A DNA stretch of 64,000 bases from JAYQKL01 sp049890195 (GTDB lineage: Bacteria > Pseudomonadota > Alphaproteobacteria > RS24): contig JBMHBY010000005.1 of NCBI GenBank assembly GCA_049890195.1, positions 256,365 to 320,364 on the forward strand, written 5' to 3'. Below the pieces are notes generated by a model, which was given only the letters and a program-made list of their open reading frames with translations, did no database searches and was not told the DNA's origin. Both the position numbers and the translations under genes were made by a program. Of this stretch, positions 43,818 to 52,480 are shown in pieces. Position 1 is the stretch's first letter, and the number at the start of each line of letters is the position of its first letter.

Positions 43818-44555
43818 TCAAATCATCGCCATGCCACCATTCACATGCAACGTCTGGCCGGTCACATAACCGGCCTCATCGCTGGCCAAATACAGCACAG
43901 CTGCAGCTATGTCTTCGCCGGCACCAAGCCGGCCGGCCGGGATGGATTGCGTCAAGGCTTCCTTTTGGTCATCCGGCAAGACATCCGTCATCGGTGTGGC
44001 AATAAAACCCGGCGCGACGCAGTTCACGGTGATGCTGCGCGAAGCGACCTCCTGAGCCAGCGCCTTACTCATGCCGACCATGCCGGCTTTGGCGGCGGCG
44101 TAATTGGCCTGTCCGGGATTGCCCGTGGTGCCGACCACAGAGGTAATCCCGATAATGCGGCCAAACCGGCGTTTCATCATGCCCTTCAAGCAGGCACGGG
44201 ATAACTGAAAGCCTGATTTCAAATTGACATTCAACACGGCATCCCAATCCTCATCCTTCATGCGCAAGGCGAGATTATCGCGTGTGATGCCGGCATTGTT
44301 GACCAGTATATCGACACCGCCGAGGGTATCCTCCGCCTTGGAAATCAAATCCGCTGCACCGTCTGGTGCCGACAGGTCAGCCACCAGTGCATGAGCGCCT
44401 TCCCCCAATTCACCCGCCAACTCCTGAAGCACCTGCTCCCGTGTGCCGGCCAAACCGACTTTTGCCCCGGCCTGATGCAGACACCGCGCAATATCCCTGC
44501 CAATGCCACCTGAAGCACCGGTCACCAACGCTGTTTTCCCGCTCAAATCAAACAT
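43818..44555 (-). CDS. fabG: 3-oxoacyl-ACP reductase
   Basis: A 245-residue short-chain dehydrogenase that reduces 3-oxoacyl-ACP with NADPH. It has the cofactor loop TGASGGIGRDIA, NNAGITRDN, the catalytic serine in ITSVVG, and Y-x-x-x-K in YAAAKAG. The C-terminal YVTGQTLHVNGGMAM is typical for FabG. An AAGGAAAAGGA ribosome binding site precedes the ATG. It starts 15 bases after fabD. Confidence 0.97.
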   Translation of the reverse strand: MFDLSGKTALVTGASGGIGRDIARCLHQAGAKVGLAGTREQVLQELAGELGEGAHALVADLSAPDGAADLISKAEDTLGGVDILVNNAGITRDNLALRMKDEDWDAVLNVNLKSGFQLSRACLKGMMKRRFGRIIGITSVVGTTGNPGQANYAAAKAGMVGMSKALAQEVASRSITVNCVAPGFIATPMTDVLPDDQKEALTQSIPAGRLGAGEDIAAAVLYLASDEAGYVTGQTLHVNGGMAMI

Positions 44556-44570
44556 GTTTATTCCTTTTCC

Positions 44571-45512
44571 TTAGAGGGTTTCCATGAAGGCATCTATATC
44601 AGCACCATTGTTCAGGGCTGTGGCACCCAATTCCTTGTTGATGCGCCGGGCCAGCCCGGTCAACACCTTGCCGCTGCCCGCCTCAACCAGATGAGTCACA
44701 CCATTGTCCCCGAGCCAGCTGACGCTTTCCGACCATCGCACGACACCGGTCACCTGCTGCACAAGCTGGTCACGGATGACGTTGGGGTCACTGGTCGGGG
44801 CCGCCGTGACATTCGCCACCAGCGGCACGACCGGGGCCGCCATTTCAACTTCGGAAAGGGCGACGGCCATGCGCTCCGCCGCAGGCGTCATCAAGGCACA
44901 ATGAAACGGTGCGCTGACCGGCAGTGGCATGGCGCGTTTGGCACCGGCCTCCTTGGCCAATTCACAGGCCCGCTCGACCGCAGCCTTGCTCCCGGACAAC
45001 ACAACCTGCCCGGGTGCATTGTCATTGGCGGCACTGCACACTTCGCCCTCCCCGGCCGCATTTTCCGCAATCTCAGTCACTGTTGCAAAGTCCAGCCCGA
45101 GAAGGGCCGCCATGGCACCTTCACCGACAGGCACGGCCTGTTGCATGGCCTGACCCCGGATTTTCAGCAATCGCGCCGTGTCCGCCAGGCTGAATGTGCC
45201 CGCCGCCGCCAAGGCCGCATATTCCCCAAGACTGTGGCCCGCCACATAAGCCACCTGATCAGCCAGACAAAAGCCCTTGCTCTCCAGGACCCGCATGACG
45301 GCCATGGACACGGCCATCAGCGCGGGCTGAGCGTTTTCGGTCAATGTCAGCGTGTCTTCCGGCCCCGTCCACATGATATCTGACAGTGACTGGCCCAACG
45401 CTTCATCAACCTCCTCAAAAACCTGACGCGCTTCAGGAAACTGATCCGCCAAATCCTTGCCCATCAAAACGGCCTGACTGCCCTGGCCCGGAAATGTAAA
45501 TGCATAACTCAT
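44571..45512 (-). CDS. fabD: Malonyl-CoA:ACP acyltransferase
   Basis: A 313-residue transferase that loads malonyl groups on ACP. It starts AFTFPGQGSQ, has the nucleophile serine in GHSLGEYAALAAAG, and the histidine in SAPFHCALM. It is the first gene of the leftward fab operon, with a strong AAGGAGG ribosome binding site before its ATG, and it diverges from the rpsF operon across 256 bases. Confidence 0.96.
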   Translation of the reverse strand: MSYAFTFPGQGSQAVLMGKDLADQFPEARQVFEEVDEALGQSLSDIMWTGPEDTLTLTENAQPALMAVSMAVMRVLESKGFCLADQVAYVAGHSLGEYAALAAAGTFSLADTARLLKIRGQAMQQAVPVGEGAMAALLGLDFATVTEIAENAAGEGEVCSAANDNAPGQVVLSGSKAAVERACELAKEAGAKRAMPLPVSAPFHCALMTPAAERMAVALSEVEMAAPVVPLVANVTAAPTSDPNVIRDQLVQQVTGVVRWSESVSWLGDNGVTHLVEAGSGKVLTGLARRINKELGATALNNGADIDAFMETL

Positions 45513-45706
45513 GGGGGAACCTCCTTACGGGGATGTGCATATTTAAAAACATCAATACAGACCTTCGGAAGGGTTGCCAAGCCCCTCTGTTAGGTGTACA
45601 TAGCAGGCATTGAAACGTCCGGCTGGGGGCTGAAAGGAAAATGGCGCAATGACGCGTCATGTGAATTAGGTTCCGTTTCCCTTGTCTCCGCTCTTGCGTT
45701 CCCTTT

Positions 45707-45740
45707 GAGCCTTTCCTGAAAAGAGGCTCGTTGGAGGCTC
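45707..45740 (+). promoter_or_regulatory. Structured rpsF leader with two competing helices
   Basis: GAGCCTTT (45707-45714) pairs with AGAGGCTC (45722-45729) to give an 8-bp stem with one G-U pair. A second copy of the 3' arm, GAGGCTC (45734-45740), lies a few bases on and could pair with the same 5' arm instead. This lies 30-60 bases before the rpsF ATG. Leaders of rpsF operons are known in many bacteria to bind the S6-S18 complex for feedback control; this may be such an element but I cannot match it to the published consensus. Confidence 0.4.
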
Positions 45741-45768
45741 TGCGCCGGATTTAACGAAAGGAAAGGCA

Positions 45769-46182
45769 ATGTCGCTTTACGAGCACATTTTCATTTGCCG
45801 TCAGGATATTTCCCAGCAACAGGTGGAAGCCCTGACCGAGCAATTCAGCGCTGTCATCTCTGAGCATGGCGGCTCCATCAAAAAAACCGAATATTGGGGC
45901 CTGCGGTCCATGGCCTATAAAGTCAAGAAAAACCGCAAAGGCCACTATTCGCTGCTCAACATCGACGCCTCGCATGAAGCCGTGGCGGAAATGGAGCGTC
46001 AAATGGGTCTCAACGATGATGTCATCCGCCTGATGACCATCCGGGTTGACGAACATGACGAGGAACCGTCAGCTCCGTTGCTGAACAAGGGCCGTGACAA
46101 GGATGACCGCCGGTCAGGTCGCCGTGACGCCGCCCCCAGCAGAAATGACAACAGTCAACAGAAAGAGGAGGCCTCATCATGA
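45769..46182 (+). CDS. rpsF: 30S ribosomal protein S6
   Basis: A 137-residue S6. It begins YEHIFICRQDISQQQVE, has YWGLRSMAYKVKKNRKGHY and ends in a long charged, probably disordered tail (from about residue 100). S6 binds 16S rRNA in the platform together with S18. AAAGGAAAGG precedes the ATG. Its stop overlaps the rpsR start by four bases (ATGA). Confidence 0.97.
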   Translation: MSLYEHIFICRQDISQQQVEALTEQFSAVISEHGGSIKKTEYWGLRSMAYKVKKNRKGHYSLLNIDASHEAVAEMERQMGLNDDVIRLMTIRVDEHDEEPSAPLLNKGRDKDDRRSGRRDAAPSRNDNSQQKEEASS

Positions 46183-46412
46183 GCATGGGTCGCAAACCTT
46201 TTTACCGCCGCAAAAAATCATGCCCGTTTTCCGGCAGCAACGCCCCGAAAATCGACTACAAGGATACCCGCCTGCTGCAGCGCTATGTGTCTGAACGCGG
46301 CAAGATTGTTCCGCGCCGGATCACCTCTGTTTCCGCAAAAAAGCAGCGTGAACTGGCCAAAGCCATCAAACGCGCCCGTTTTCTCGCTTTGATGCCTTAC
46401 ACAGTCGAATAG
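46179..46412 (+). CDS. rpsR: 30S ribosomal protein S18
   Basis: A 77-residue S18 with PFYRRKKSCPFSG, IDYKDTRLLQRYVSERGKI and the terminal QRELAKAIKRARFLALMPY, all standard. It is coupled to rpsF through an ATGA overlap, as expected for the S6-S18 pair. Confidence 0.98.
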   Translation: MSMGRKPFYRRKKSCPFSGSNAPKIDYKDTRLLQRYVSERGKIVPRRITSVSAKKQRELAKAIKRARFLALMPYTVE

Positions 46413-46433
46413 ATCTCATCGCGGGGACGCGAC

Positions 46434-47351
46434 ATGGATCACAAGAGTTTAGCCAAAGCAGTCTTCACCGGCACGGCGGCGTGTTTCATCTTTATGACGG
46501 TCATTTTGATGATTTTCACGCCACTGCCGTTTTTGACACTCGGATTAGGCTCAGGATTAACGACCGCCCTGCTTGCCGGGGCGGTCTTTTTCGTGCTTAT
46601 CGCCTTGTTGTCCGGCCTCGGTCCGGCCTTATCAGGCAGTTTGATTTTTATTGTCCCGGCGCTCTGGTTGGTGCATCTGGCGACCCAGACCTATGAAAAC
46701 GAGGACGGGACGCGTGCGTTTTACCCCGCGGACAGGCTGTTTTACTGGATCCTTGGGATGTCCGCCGTTGCAACTTTCGGCTTTTTTGCCGCGCAAGCCG
46801 GCAGTCCCGGGGGGTTGCCCGGCGTTTTGAGCCGGAGCATCGCCGAAGACAAAGAACTGCTTGACCTCATCGCGACATTCACCAACGCCCCCATGAACGA
46901 AAACCACATTGCCATGATGGGCATGTCTTTTGTCATCATCGCCCCCACCTTTTGGACCGTGACAATGACGGTCAGTCTGATCCTGGCTCAATTCCTCAAC
47001 AAACAATTTGAGACAAATCTCAGGCCAACACCCGAATACAGCCGGTTCACATTACCGTCCAGTTTTGAAATCATCGCCGCAGCCAGCTTGCTGCTCAGTT
47101 TTCTGGCATCAGGTTGGCCCAACACATTGATTTCCGCCCTGCTCGGCATCCTGCTGTTTGCTTTTTTCCTGTTGGGGCTTGCCACAATCCATGTCGTCAC
47201 CCGCCGCAACCAACAGCGCCCCTTATTGCTGACGATTGTGTATGTACTGATCTTCCTGTTTTCCTATGCCTATTTTCTGGTCAGCATTGTTGGTCTTCTG
47301 GAGTCACGGTTTGGGCTGCGACAGCGTTTCGGCGGTGCCAAAAACACTTAA
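46434..47351 (+). CDS. DUF2232 multi-pass membrane protein
   Basis: A 305-residue inner membrane protein with about eight hydrophobic segments, including pairs near residues 10-60, 60-85, 105-125 and 165-190, then three in the C-terminal third. It matches the DUF2232 family found between rpsR and rplI in many bacteria. It shows the ECF/S-component-like character of a small transporter subunit, but its function is unknown. The gene lies 21 bases after rpsR and is clearly part of this ribosomal operon. Confidence 0.87.
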   Translation: MDHKSLAKAVFTGTAACFIFMTVILMIFTPLPFLTLGLGSGLTTALLAGAVFFVLIALLSGLGPALSGSLIFIVPALWLVHLATQTYENEDGTRAFYPADRLFYWILGMSAVATFGFFAAQAGSPGGLPGVLSRSIAEDKELLDLIATFTNAPMNENHIAMMGMSFVIIAPTFWTVTMTVSLILAQFLNKQFETNLRPTPEYSRFTLPSSFEIIAAASLLLSFLASGWPNTLISALLGILLFAFFLLGLATIHVVTRRNQQRPLLLTIVYVLIFLFSYAYFLVSIVGLLESRFGLRQRFGGAKNT

Positions 47352-47458
47352 GAAACTGAAAAATATATTAATTTCTGATTATGAGAATTTTTGCAGGTAA
47401 CAATTGTTTTTATGGTGTGTTTGGTATAGAAACACGTCATCAATAAAGGAGATAAGTG

Positions 47459-48175
47459 ATGCAAGTGGTATTGCTTGAAAGAATAGCCAAACTTGGGCAA
47501 ATGGGTGATGTGGTTACCGTCAAGGACGGATACGCACGTAATTTCCTCTTGCCTCAAGGTAAAGCGCTGCGCGCCAACAAAGCCAATCTGGAGCAGTTTG
47601 AGACCCAGCGGGCCCAGTTGGAGGCCGACAGCCTGAAACTCAAAACCGAAGCTGAGGCCGTCAAAGCCAAGATGGACACCGAGTCAGTGGTCGTCATCCG
47701 CCAATCCAGTGAAACCGGCCAGCTTTACGGCTCTGTCAACACCCGGGATATTGCCGCAAGCTTCACCGAAGCCGGATTCACTGTGAACCGCAACCAAGTG
47801 CTGTTGGACGCACCGATTAAGGAATTGGGTGTTCATGACATTCAAATCATCCTGCATCCGGAGGTGTCCGCTGATGTTCAGGTCAATGTGGCCCGGACCG
47901 AAGAGGAAGCCGAACGCCAGGCCCGCGGCGAAAATGTCACCATTTCCGCTGAAGAAGAGGAAACTCTTGATATTGAAGAGGTCTTTGAGGAAGGCGTTGA
48001 GGCTGAACTGGACGATGATGCCGGCGAAGAGGCTGTTGAAGCCGCCGCTGAAATGATGGACGCGGAAACTGCTGAATCGTCTGAGGCTTCTGAAACCGCT
48101 GAGGCCGAAAGCGACGACACGGCGGAAGAGGAAACCTCAGAAGAGGCCTCTGATGAAGCCTCTGAGGACGTTTAG
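47459..48175 (+). CDS. rplI: 50S ribosomal protein L9 with long acidic tail
   Basis: A 238-residue L9. The N-terminal RNA-binding domain (MQVVLLERIAKLGQMGDVVTV, GYARNFLLPQGKA), the long connecting helix (about 40-75) and the C-terminal domain (about 78-148, ending HPEVSADVQVNVA) are all normal. About 90 extra residues follow, made almost only of Glu, Ala, Asp, Ser and Thr. E. coli L9 is 149 residues. AAGGAG lies 8 bases before the ATG at 47459; a GTG three bases earlier is in frame. A terminator follows the gene. Confidence 0.96.
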   Translation: MQVVLLERIAKLGQMGDVVTVKDGYARNFLLPQGKALRANKANLEQFETQRAQLEADSLKLKTEAEAVKAKMDTESVVVIRQSSETGQLYGSVNTRDIAASFTEAGFTVNRNQVLLDAPIKELGVHDIQIILHPEVSADVQVNVARTEEEAERQARGENVTISAEEEETLDIEEVFEEGVEAELDDDAGEEAVEAAAEMMDAETAESSEASETAEAESDDTAEEETSEEASDEASEDV

Positions 48176-48218
48176 GCAGCCGCTTTTAAAATTGGGAAAA
48201 AGTTTTCCCCACAATTCA

Positions 48219-48258
48219 CAAGCCTCCGGAATTTATTTTCGGGGGCTTGTTTTGTTTT
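48219..48258 (+). terminator. Intrinsic terminator after rplI
   Basis: CAAGCCTCCG (48219-48228) and CGGGGGCTTG (48240-48249) form a 10-bp stem with one G-U pair and an 11-base loop, followed by TTTTGTTTT (48250-48258). A shorter A/T-rich hairpin (GGGAAA/TTTCCC) lies at 48194-48209. Together they end the rpsF-rpsR-DUF2232-rplI operon before dnaB. Confidence 0.88.
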
Positions 48259-48284
48259 GGTTCATTTCTGTCTAGAAATGACTT

Positions 48285-49802
48285 ATGGACCCGCAAGTAA
48301 CCCCACTCCCGACCCCGCAGGATGAAGACGCCTACCGTCCCCTGCCACATAATATCGAAGCCGAACAGGGATTGTTGGGGGCCTTGCTTGTCAATAATGA
48401 TGTGATGGACAAGGTTGAGGACTTCCTTCTGCCGCGGCATTTCCATGACCCGGTGCATGGCCGGATTTTCGAGGCCGCCATCAAGTTCATCGGAAACGGC
48501 AATGCGGTTTCACCGGTTACGCTGAAAACCTATTTTGAACATGATGAGGGGCTGCAGCAGCTCGGCGGCACGGCCTATCTGTCGAAATTGGCCAGCAACG
48601 CCACAACCATCATCAATGCCCGCCAATACGGGCAGACCATTTATGACCTGGCCGTGCGGCGAGAACTGATCAATCTCGGTGAAGAGATGGTCAACACGGC
48701 CTATGACGCCGAGATTGACGAATCGCCCGACCAACAGATTGAACAGGCCGAACAGGGGCTTTATGAAATCGCGGAAAAAGGCGCCCACCAGTCCGGTTTC
48801 ATCAATTTCCAGGACTCGGTATCCGGAGCCGTCGAAATGGCGGAGCGCGCTTATCAACGCGAAGGACACCTGTCCGGCCTGTCCTCCGGCTTTACCGGAC
48901 TGGATAATGTGTTGGGCGGGTTGCAGGAAAGCGACCTGTTGATCCTGGCGGGCCGGCCGGCCATGGGCAAAACCTCATTGGCGACCAACATTGCCTTCAG
49001 CGTCGCCAAAAACCATGCCCGCGCCTGGAGTGAGGGCAATGTCGAGGAACTCCCCGACGGCTCAAGAAAAGCCAGAGACGGCGCCGTCGTCGCCTTCTTT
49101 TCGTTGGAAATGTCGGCCGAACAACTGGCCACACGGATTATTGCCGAACAGACGGAAATCTCGTCCGGGAACATCCGCAAAGGGGACATTTCTGAAGATG
49201 AATATGGACGCCTGTATGACGCCGCCCGCGATCTGCAAAGCCTCCCCCTTTACATCGACCATACGGGTGCAATCCCGATTTCGACCCTCTCGGCCCGTGC
49301 CCGTCGCCTGAAAAGGCAACATGACCTCGGGCTGATTGTCGTCGACTATCTGCAGCTTGTCAGGGCCTCAGCCTCCAGCAGCGGCGACAATCGTGTTCAG
49401 GAAATCAGCATGGTGACACAGGGGCTGAAAGCCCTGGCGAAAGAGCTGAATGTTCCGATCATCGCCCTGTCCCAACTTTCACGTCAGGTCGAAAGCCGTG
49501 ACGACAAGCGGCCACAACTGTCAGATTTGCGTGAATCCGGCTCCATTGAACAAGACGCCGACATTGTGATGTTCGTTTACCGCGAGGAATATTACGTGTT
49601 GAAAGAGGAACCGCAGGATGGTACGGAAGAGCACATGATCTGGCAGGAAAAGATGGAAAAGGTGCACGGTATTGCCGAATTGATCATCGGCAAAAACCGT
49701 CATGGCCCGGTTGACAACATCAAACTGTCATTTGACGCCAAAGTGACCCGCTTCCGTGATTTGGCCGAAAGCAGCTACCTTCCAGAAAGAATAGATGTCT
49801 GA
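48285..49802 (+). CDS. dnaB: Replicative DNA helicase
   Basis: A 505-residue DnaB. The N-terminal helical domain (PHNIEAEQGLLGALLVNND) and linker lead to the RecA-like motor with Walker A AGRPAMGKTSLA, Walker B LGLIVVDYLQL, and the QLSRQVESRDDKRPQLSDLRESG region. No intein interrupts it. The start ATG at 48285 has no good ribosome binding site, and the gene comes just 26 bases after the terminator T-run, so its promoter must overlap that region. It overlaps alr by 8 bases. Confidence 0.97.
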   Translation: MDPQVTPLPTPQDEDAYRPLPHNIEAEQGLLGALLVNNDVMDKVEDFLLPRHFHDPVHGRIFEAAIKFIGNGNAVSPVTLKTYFEHDEGLQQLGGTAYLSKLASNATTIINARQYGQTIYDLAVRRELINLGEEMVNTAYDAEIDESPDQQIEQAEQGLYEIAEKGAHQSGFINFQDSVSGAVEMAERAYQREGHLSGLSSGFTGLDNVLGGLQESDLLILAGRPAMGKTSLATNIAFSVAKNHARAWSEGNVEELPDGSRKARDGAVVAFFSLEMSAEQLATRIIAEQTEISSGNIRKGDISEDEYGRLYDAARDLQSLPLYIDHTGAIPISTLSARARRLKRQHDLGLIVVDYLQLVRASASSSGDNRVQEISMVTQGLKALAKELNVPIIALSQLSRQVESRDDKRPQLSDLRESGSIEQDADIVMFVYREEYYVLKEEPQDGTEEHMIWQEKMEKVHGIAELIIGKNRHGPVDNIKLSFDAKVTRFRDLAESSYLPERIDV

Positions 49803-50904
49803 GCCTGACGCCAGTGCGGTTCCGCATGATCACGCCCATCTGCGTGTCGATTTATCCGCCCTTGCCGCAAATTATCTGCACTACACAAGGCTTTCCAAAA
49901 CTGCCGAAACCGCAGCCGTGGTGAAGGCGGACGCCTACGGCATGGGCCTGTCTGAAGCCGCACCGGCACTATATGAAGCGGGATGCCGGACCTTTTTCGT
50001 GGCACAGGCCAAGGAAGGCGCAGCATTGCGGGACATTCTGTCTGCAGTAGACCAAGCGGCCGTGATTTATGTCATGAATGGCTATCTGGACGGCACATCC
50101 GGATTTTTTCAAAACCACACACTGCGTCCCTGTTTGGGAAGTCTTGAGGAAATTGATGCCTGGACATCAGCCGGCGGCGGGCCGGCCGGCCTGCATGTGG
50201 ACACAGGATTCAACCGGCTGGGATTACCGTTGGCGGACCTTTCCACCTTGCCGGAGAGTTTCAGGCCATCCCTGCTGATGAGCCATTTGGCCTGCGCGGA
50301 CGAACCTGAGCATCCGATGAATGCGCGTCAACTGGCGGCTTTCGCGGCGACAAGACAACATTTCCCCGACGTCACGGCGAGTCTGGCCAATTCCGCCGGG
50401 GCCTTGATCGGGGCGGATTATCACCATGACATGATACGCGTCGGCATTGGCCTTTACGGTGGCTCACCGACCAAAGACGGAACCACTGCCGGGCGTGCCG
50501 TCACCACCCTGCGCGCGCCTGTGCTGCAGGTCAGAACCGTCAAACCGGGTGAAAGCATTGGCTATGGGGCAACCTTCATACCGGCAGCGGAGATGCGGAT
50601 TGCCGTGCTCGGGATTGGGTATGCGGATGGTTTTCCACGCCTTTTGGGGCGCGGCGACCAGGACACGGATTTCGCCCATGTCGCCTTTGGCAACCAGATC
50701 TGCCCGCTCGTCGGCCGTGTTTCAATGGATTTGCTGGCCGTGGACATTTCCGGTCTGGACGCAGATATTCAACGTGGCGACATGGCTGAGATATTCGGCA
50801 CCGTCATTCCCCTTGATGCCGTTGCACAACAGGCCGGCACAATCTCCTATGAAATCCTGACTCAGCTTGGAAGCCGTTACAAACGGGTTTATCATGCGGC
50901 GTGA
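49795..50904 (+). CDS. alr: Alanine racemase
   Basis: A 369-residue PLP enzyme that makes D-alanine for peptidoglycan. The PLP lysine is in AAVVKADAYGMGL and the second catalytic tyrosine in ESIGYGATF; the C-terminal beta domain has GRVSMDLLAVDIS. The ATG lies inside the end of dnaB (8-base overlap), a coupling found in many Proteobacteria. Confidence 0.96.
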   Translation: MSEPDASAVPHDHAHLRVDLSALAANYLHYTRLSKTAETAAVVKADAYGMGLSEAAPALYEAGCRTFFVAQAKEGAALRDILSAVDQAAVIYVMNGYLDGTSGFFQNHTLRPCLGSLEEIDAWTSAGGGPAGLHVDTGFNRLGLPLADLSTLPESFRPSLLMSHLACADEPEHPMNARQLAAFAATRQHFPDVTASLANSAGALIGADYHHDMIRVGIGLYGGSPTKDGTTAGRAVTTLRAPVLQVRTVKPGESIGYGATFIPAAEMRIAVLGIGYADGFPRLLGRGDQDTDFAHVAFGNQICPLVGRVSMDLLAVDISGLDADIQRGDMAEIFGTVIPLDAVAQQAGTISYEILTQLGSRYKRVYHAA

Positions 50905-50925
50905 ATCATATTCCAGGACTGTCGC

Positions 50926-51699
50926 ATGAATCTTGTCGCAAAAATCGGTAGCTTAACCATTGGCTTCGTCACCAGCGTCGGCACCTTGTCCCTGTTTATC
51001 GGCAAGGCCATCCGCGCCATTGTTCAGCCGCCGCATTATTTCCGCCTGATCGGTCAACAAATGCTCCGTATCGGCTATTTTTCCCTTCCGGTGGTCGCCC
51101 TGACCTCGTTTTTCACCGGCGGCGTGTTGGCTTTGCAGATTTATTATGGCGGCAATGAGTTCAATTCCGAAAGCATTGTCGCCAGCATTGTCGCTTTGGG
51201 GATTACACGGGAGCTTGGCCCTGTGCTCGGGGGGTTAATGGTTGCCGGGCGTGTCAGTTCCGCCATTGCCGCTGAAATCGGCACCATGCGTGTCACGGAA
51301 CAGATTGATGCGCTGACCACACTGTCCACCGACCCCTACAAATATCTGGTCGCCCCCCGGATTGTCGCCGCCCTGATCACCCTGCCGCTGCTGGTCATGA
51401 TTGCGGACATTATCGGCATTATGGGCGGCTTTGTGGTCAGCACGCAATTGTTGGATTTCAATGCCGCCATTTATGTCCAACGCACCCTTGACTTCATTGA
51501 ACTGGATGACATCACCTCCGGCCTGATCAAGGCTTCCGTATTCGGGTTCATCATCGCTGTCATGGGCTGCTTCAACGGCTATTTCTCAGCCGGCGGAGCA
51601 CAGGGCGTAGGCCGTGCAACCACCAATGCAGTTGTCAGTTCGTCCATTCTCATCCTTTCGGCGAATTACATCATGACCTCCCTGCTTTTCTCGAATTGA
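50926..51699 (+). CDS. mlaE: MlaE-type phospholipid ABC transporter permease
   Basis: A 257-residue permease with five to six membrane segments and the conserved cytoplasmic region GITRELGPVLGGLMVAGRVSSA that contacts the ATPase. With MlaF it forms the inner membrane engine of the Mla system, which moves phospholipids to keep the outer membrane asymmetric. It starts 21 bases after alr and is followed 7 bases later by mlaF. The MCE partner mlaD is in the same window at 17.5 kb. Confidence 0.92.
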   Translation: MNLVAKIGSLTIGFVTSVGTLSLFIGKAIRAIVQPPHYFRLIGQQMLRIGYFSLPVVALTSFFTGGVLALQIYYGGNEFNSESIVASIVALGITRELGPVLGGLMVAGRVSSAIAAEIGTMRVTEQIDALTTLSTDPYKYLVAPRIVAALITLPLLVMIADIIGIMGGFVVSTQLLDFNAAIYVQRTLDFIELDDITSGLIKASVFGFIIAVMGCFNGYFSAGGAQGVGRATTNAVVSSSILILSANYIMTSLLFSN

Positions 51700-51706
51700 G
51701 GTCAGC

Positions 51707-52480
51707 ATGACATCACACAAAGCCGTCGAACTGACAGATGTCCATAAGGGGTTCGGGCCAAAACAGGTGCTGAAAGGCGTGGACTTGACCATTGAACAGG
51801 GGGAGTCCGTCGTGGTGATCGGCGGCTCGGGCAGCGGCAAATCAGTCATGATGAAAACCATTCTCGGACTGATGCGTCCGGATGCCGGCTCAATAAAGGT
51901 CAACGGCACAGAAACCACCGGACTGAATGAGGCCCAACAGCATGCGCTGAACCAGCAGTTTGGTATGCTGTTCCAGAACGGCGCCCTTTTTGACAGTCTC
52001 AAGATCTGGGAGAATGTTGCCTTCTCCGCCCGCCAGAACCGGAACTGCACAGAGGCTGAGGGACGCGACATTGCCCTGTCCGCACTGATGCGTGTCGGTT
52101 TGGGTGCAGAACTGATGGACCGCTCCCCGGCCGAGTTGTCCGGCGGCATGCACAAACGGGTCGGCTTGGCCCGTGCAATTGCGGACCATCCTGATATCAT
52201 CTTTTTTGATGAGCCGACGACCGGATTGGATCCGATCATGACCGACGTCATCAACCAGCTTATCCGCGAATGCGTGCAGGATCTCGGCGCCGCCACCTTG
52301 ACCATCACACATGACATGTCCAGTGTGCGGGCCATCGCCGATAAGGTTGCCTTTCTGTATCAGGGCAAAATCATCTGGCAGGGCAGTCAGGCCGAGATGC
52401 TGGACAGCGAAGACCCTTACCTCAGCCAGTTCATGCAGGGGCTGGCGGAAGGGCCTATTTTTGTGGAAGGCAGCGACTGA
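51707..52480 (+). CDS. mlaF: MlaF-type phospholipid ABC transporter ATPase
   Basis: A 257-residue ABC ATPase. Walker A is GGSGSGKSVMMK, the signature is LSGGMHKRVGLARAI (the variant typical of MlaF), and Walker B is IIFFDEPTTGLDP. The ATG has GAGG upstream. The stop shares a base with the radA start. Confidence 0.93.
   Translation: MTSHKAVELTDVHKGFGPKQVLKGVDLTIEQGESVVVIGGSGSGKSVMMKTILGLMRPDAGSIKVNGTETTGLNEAQQHALNQQFGMLFQNGALFDSLKIWENVAFSARQNRNCTEAEGRDIALSALMRVGLGAELMDRSPAELSGGMHKRVGLARAIADHPDIIFFDEPTTGLDPIMTDVINQLIRECVQDLGAATLTITHDMSSVRAIADKVAFLYQGKIIWQGSQAEMLDSEDPYLSQFMQGLAEGPIFVEGSD

Noticed and set aside
47352..47458. Promoter for rplI in the gap after the DUF2232 gene
   Set aside because: A TATAGA and a TTGTTT are present but only 15 bases apart; the gap is simply AT-rich and the gene may be read from the rpsF promoter.
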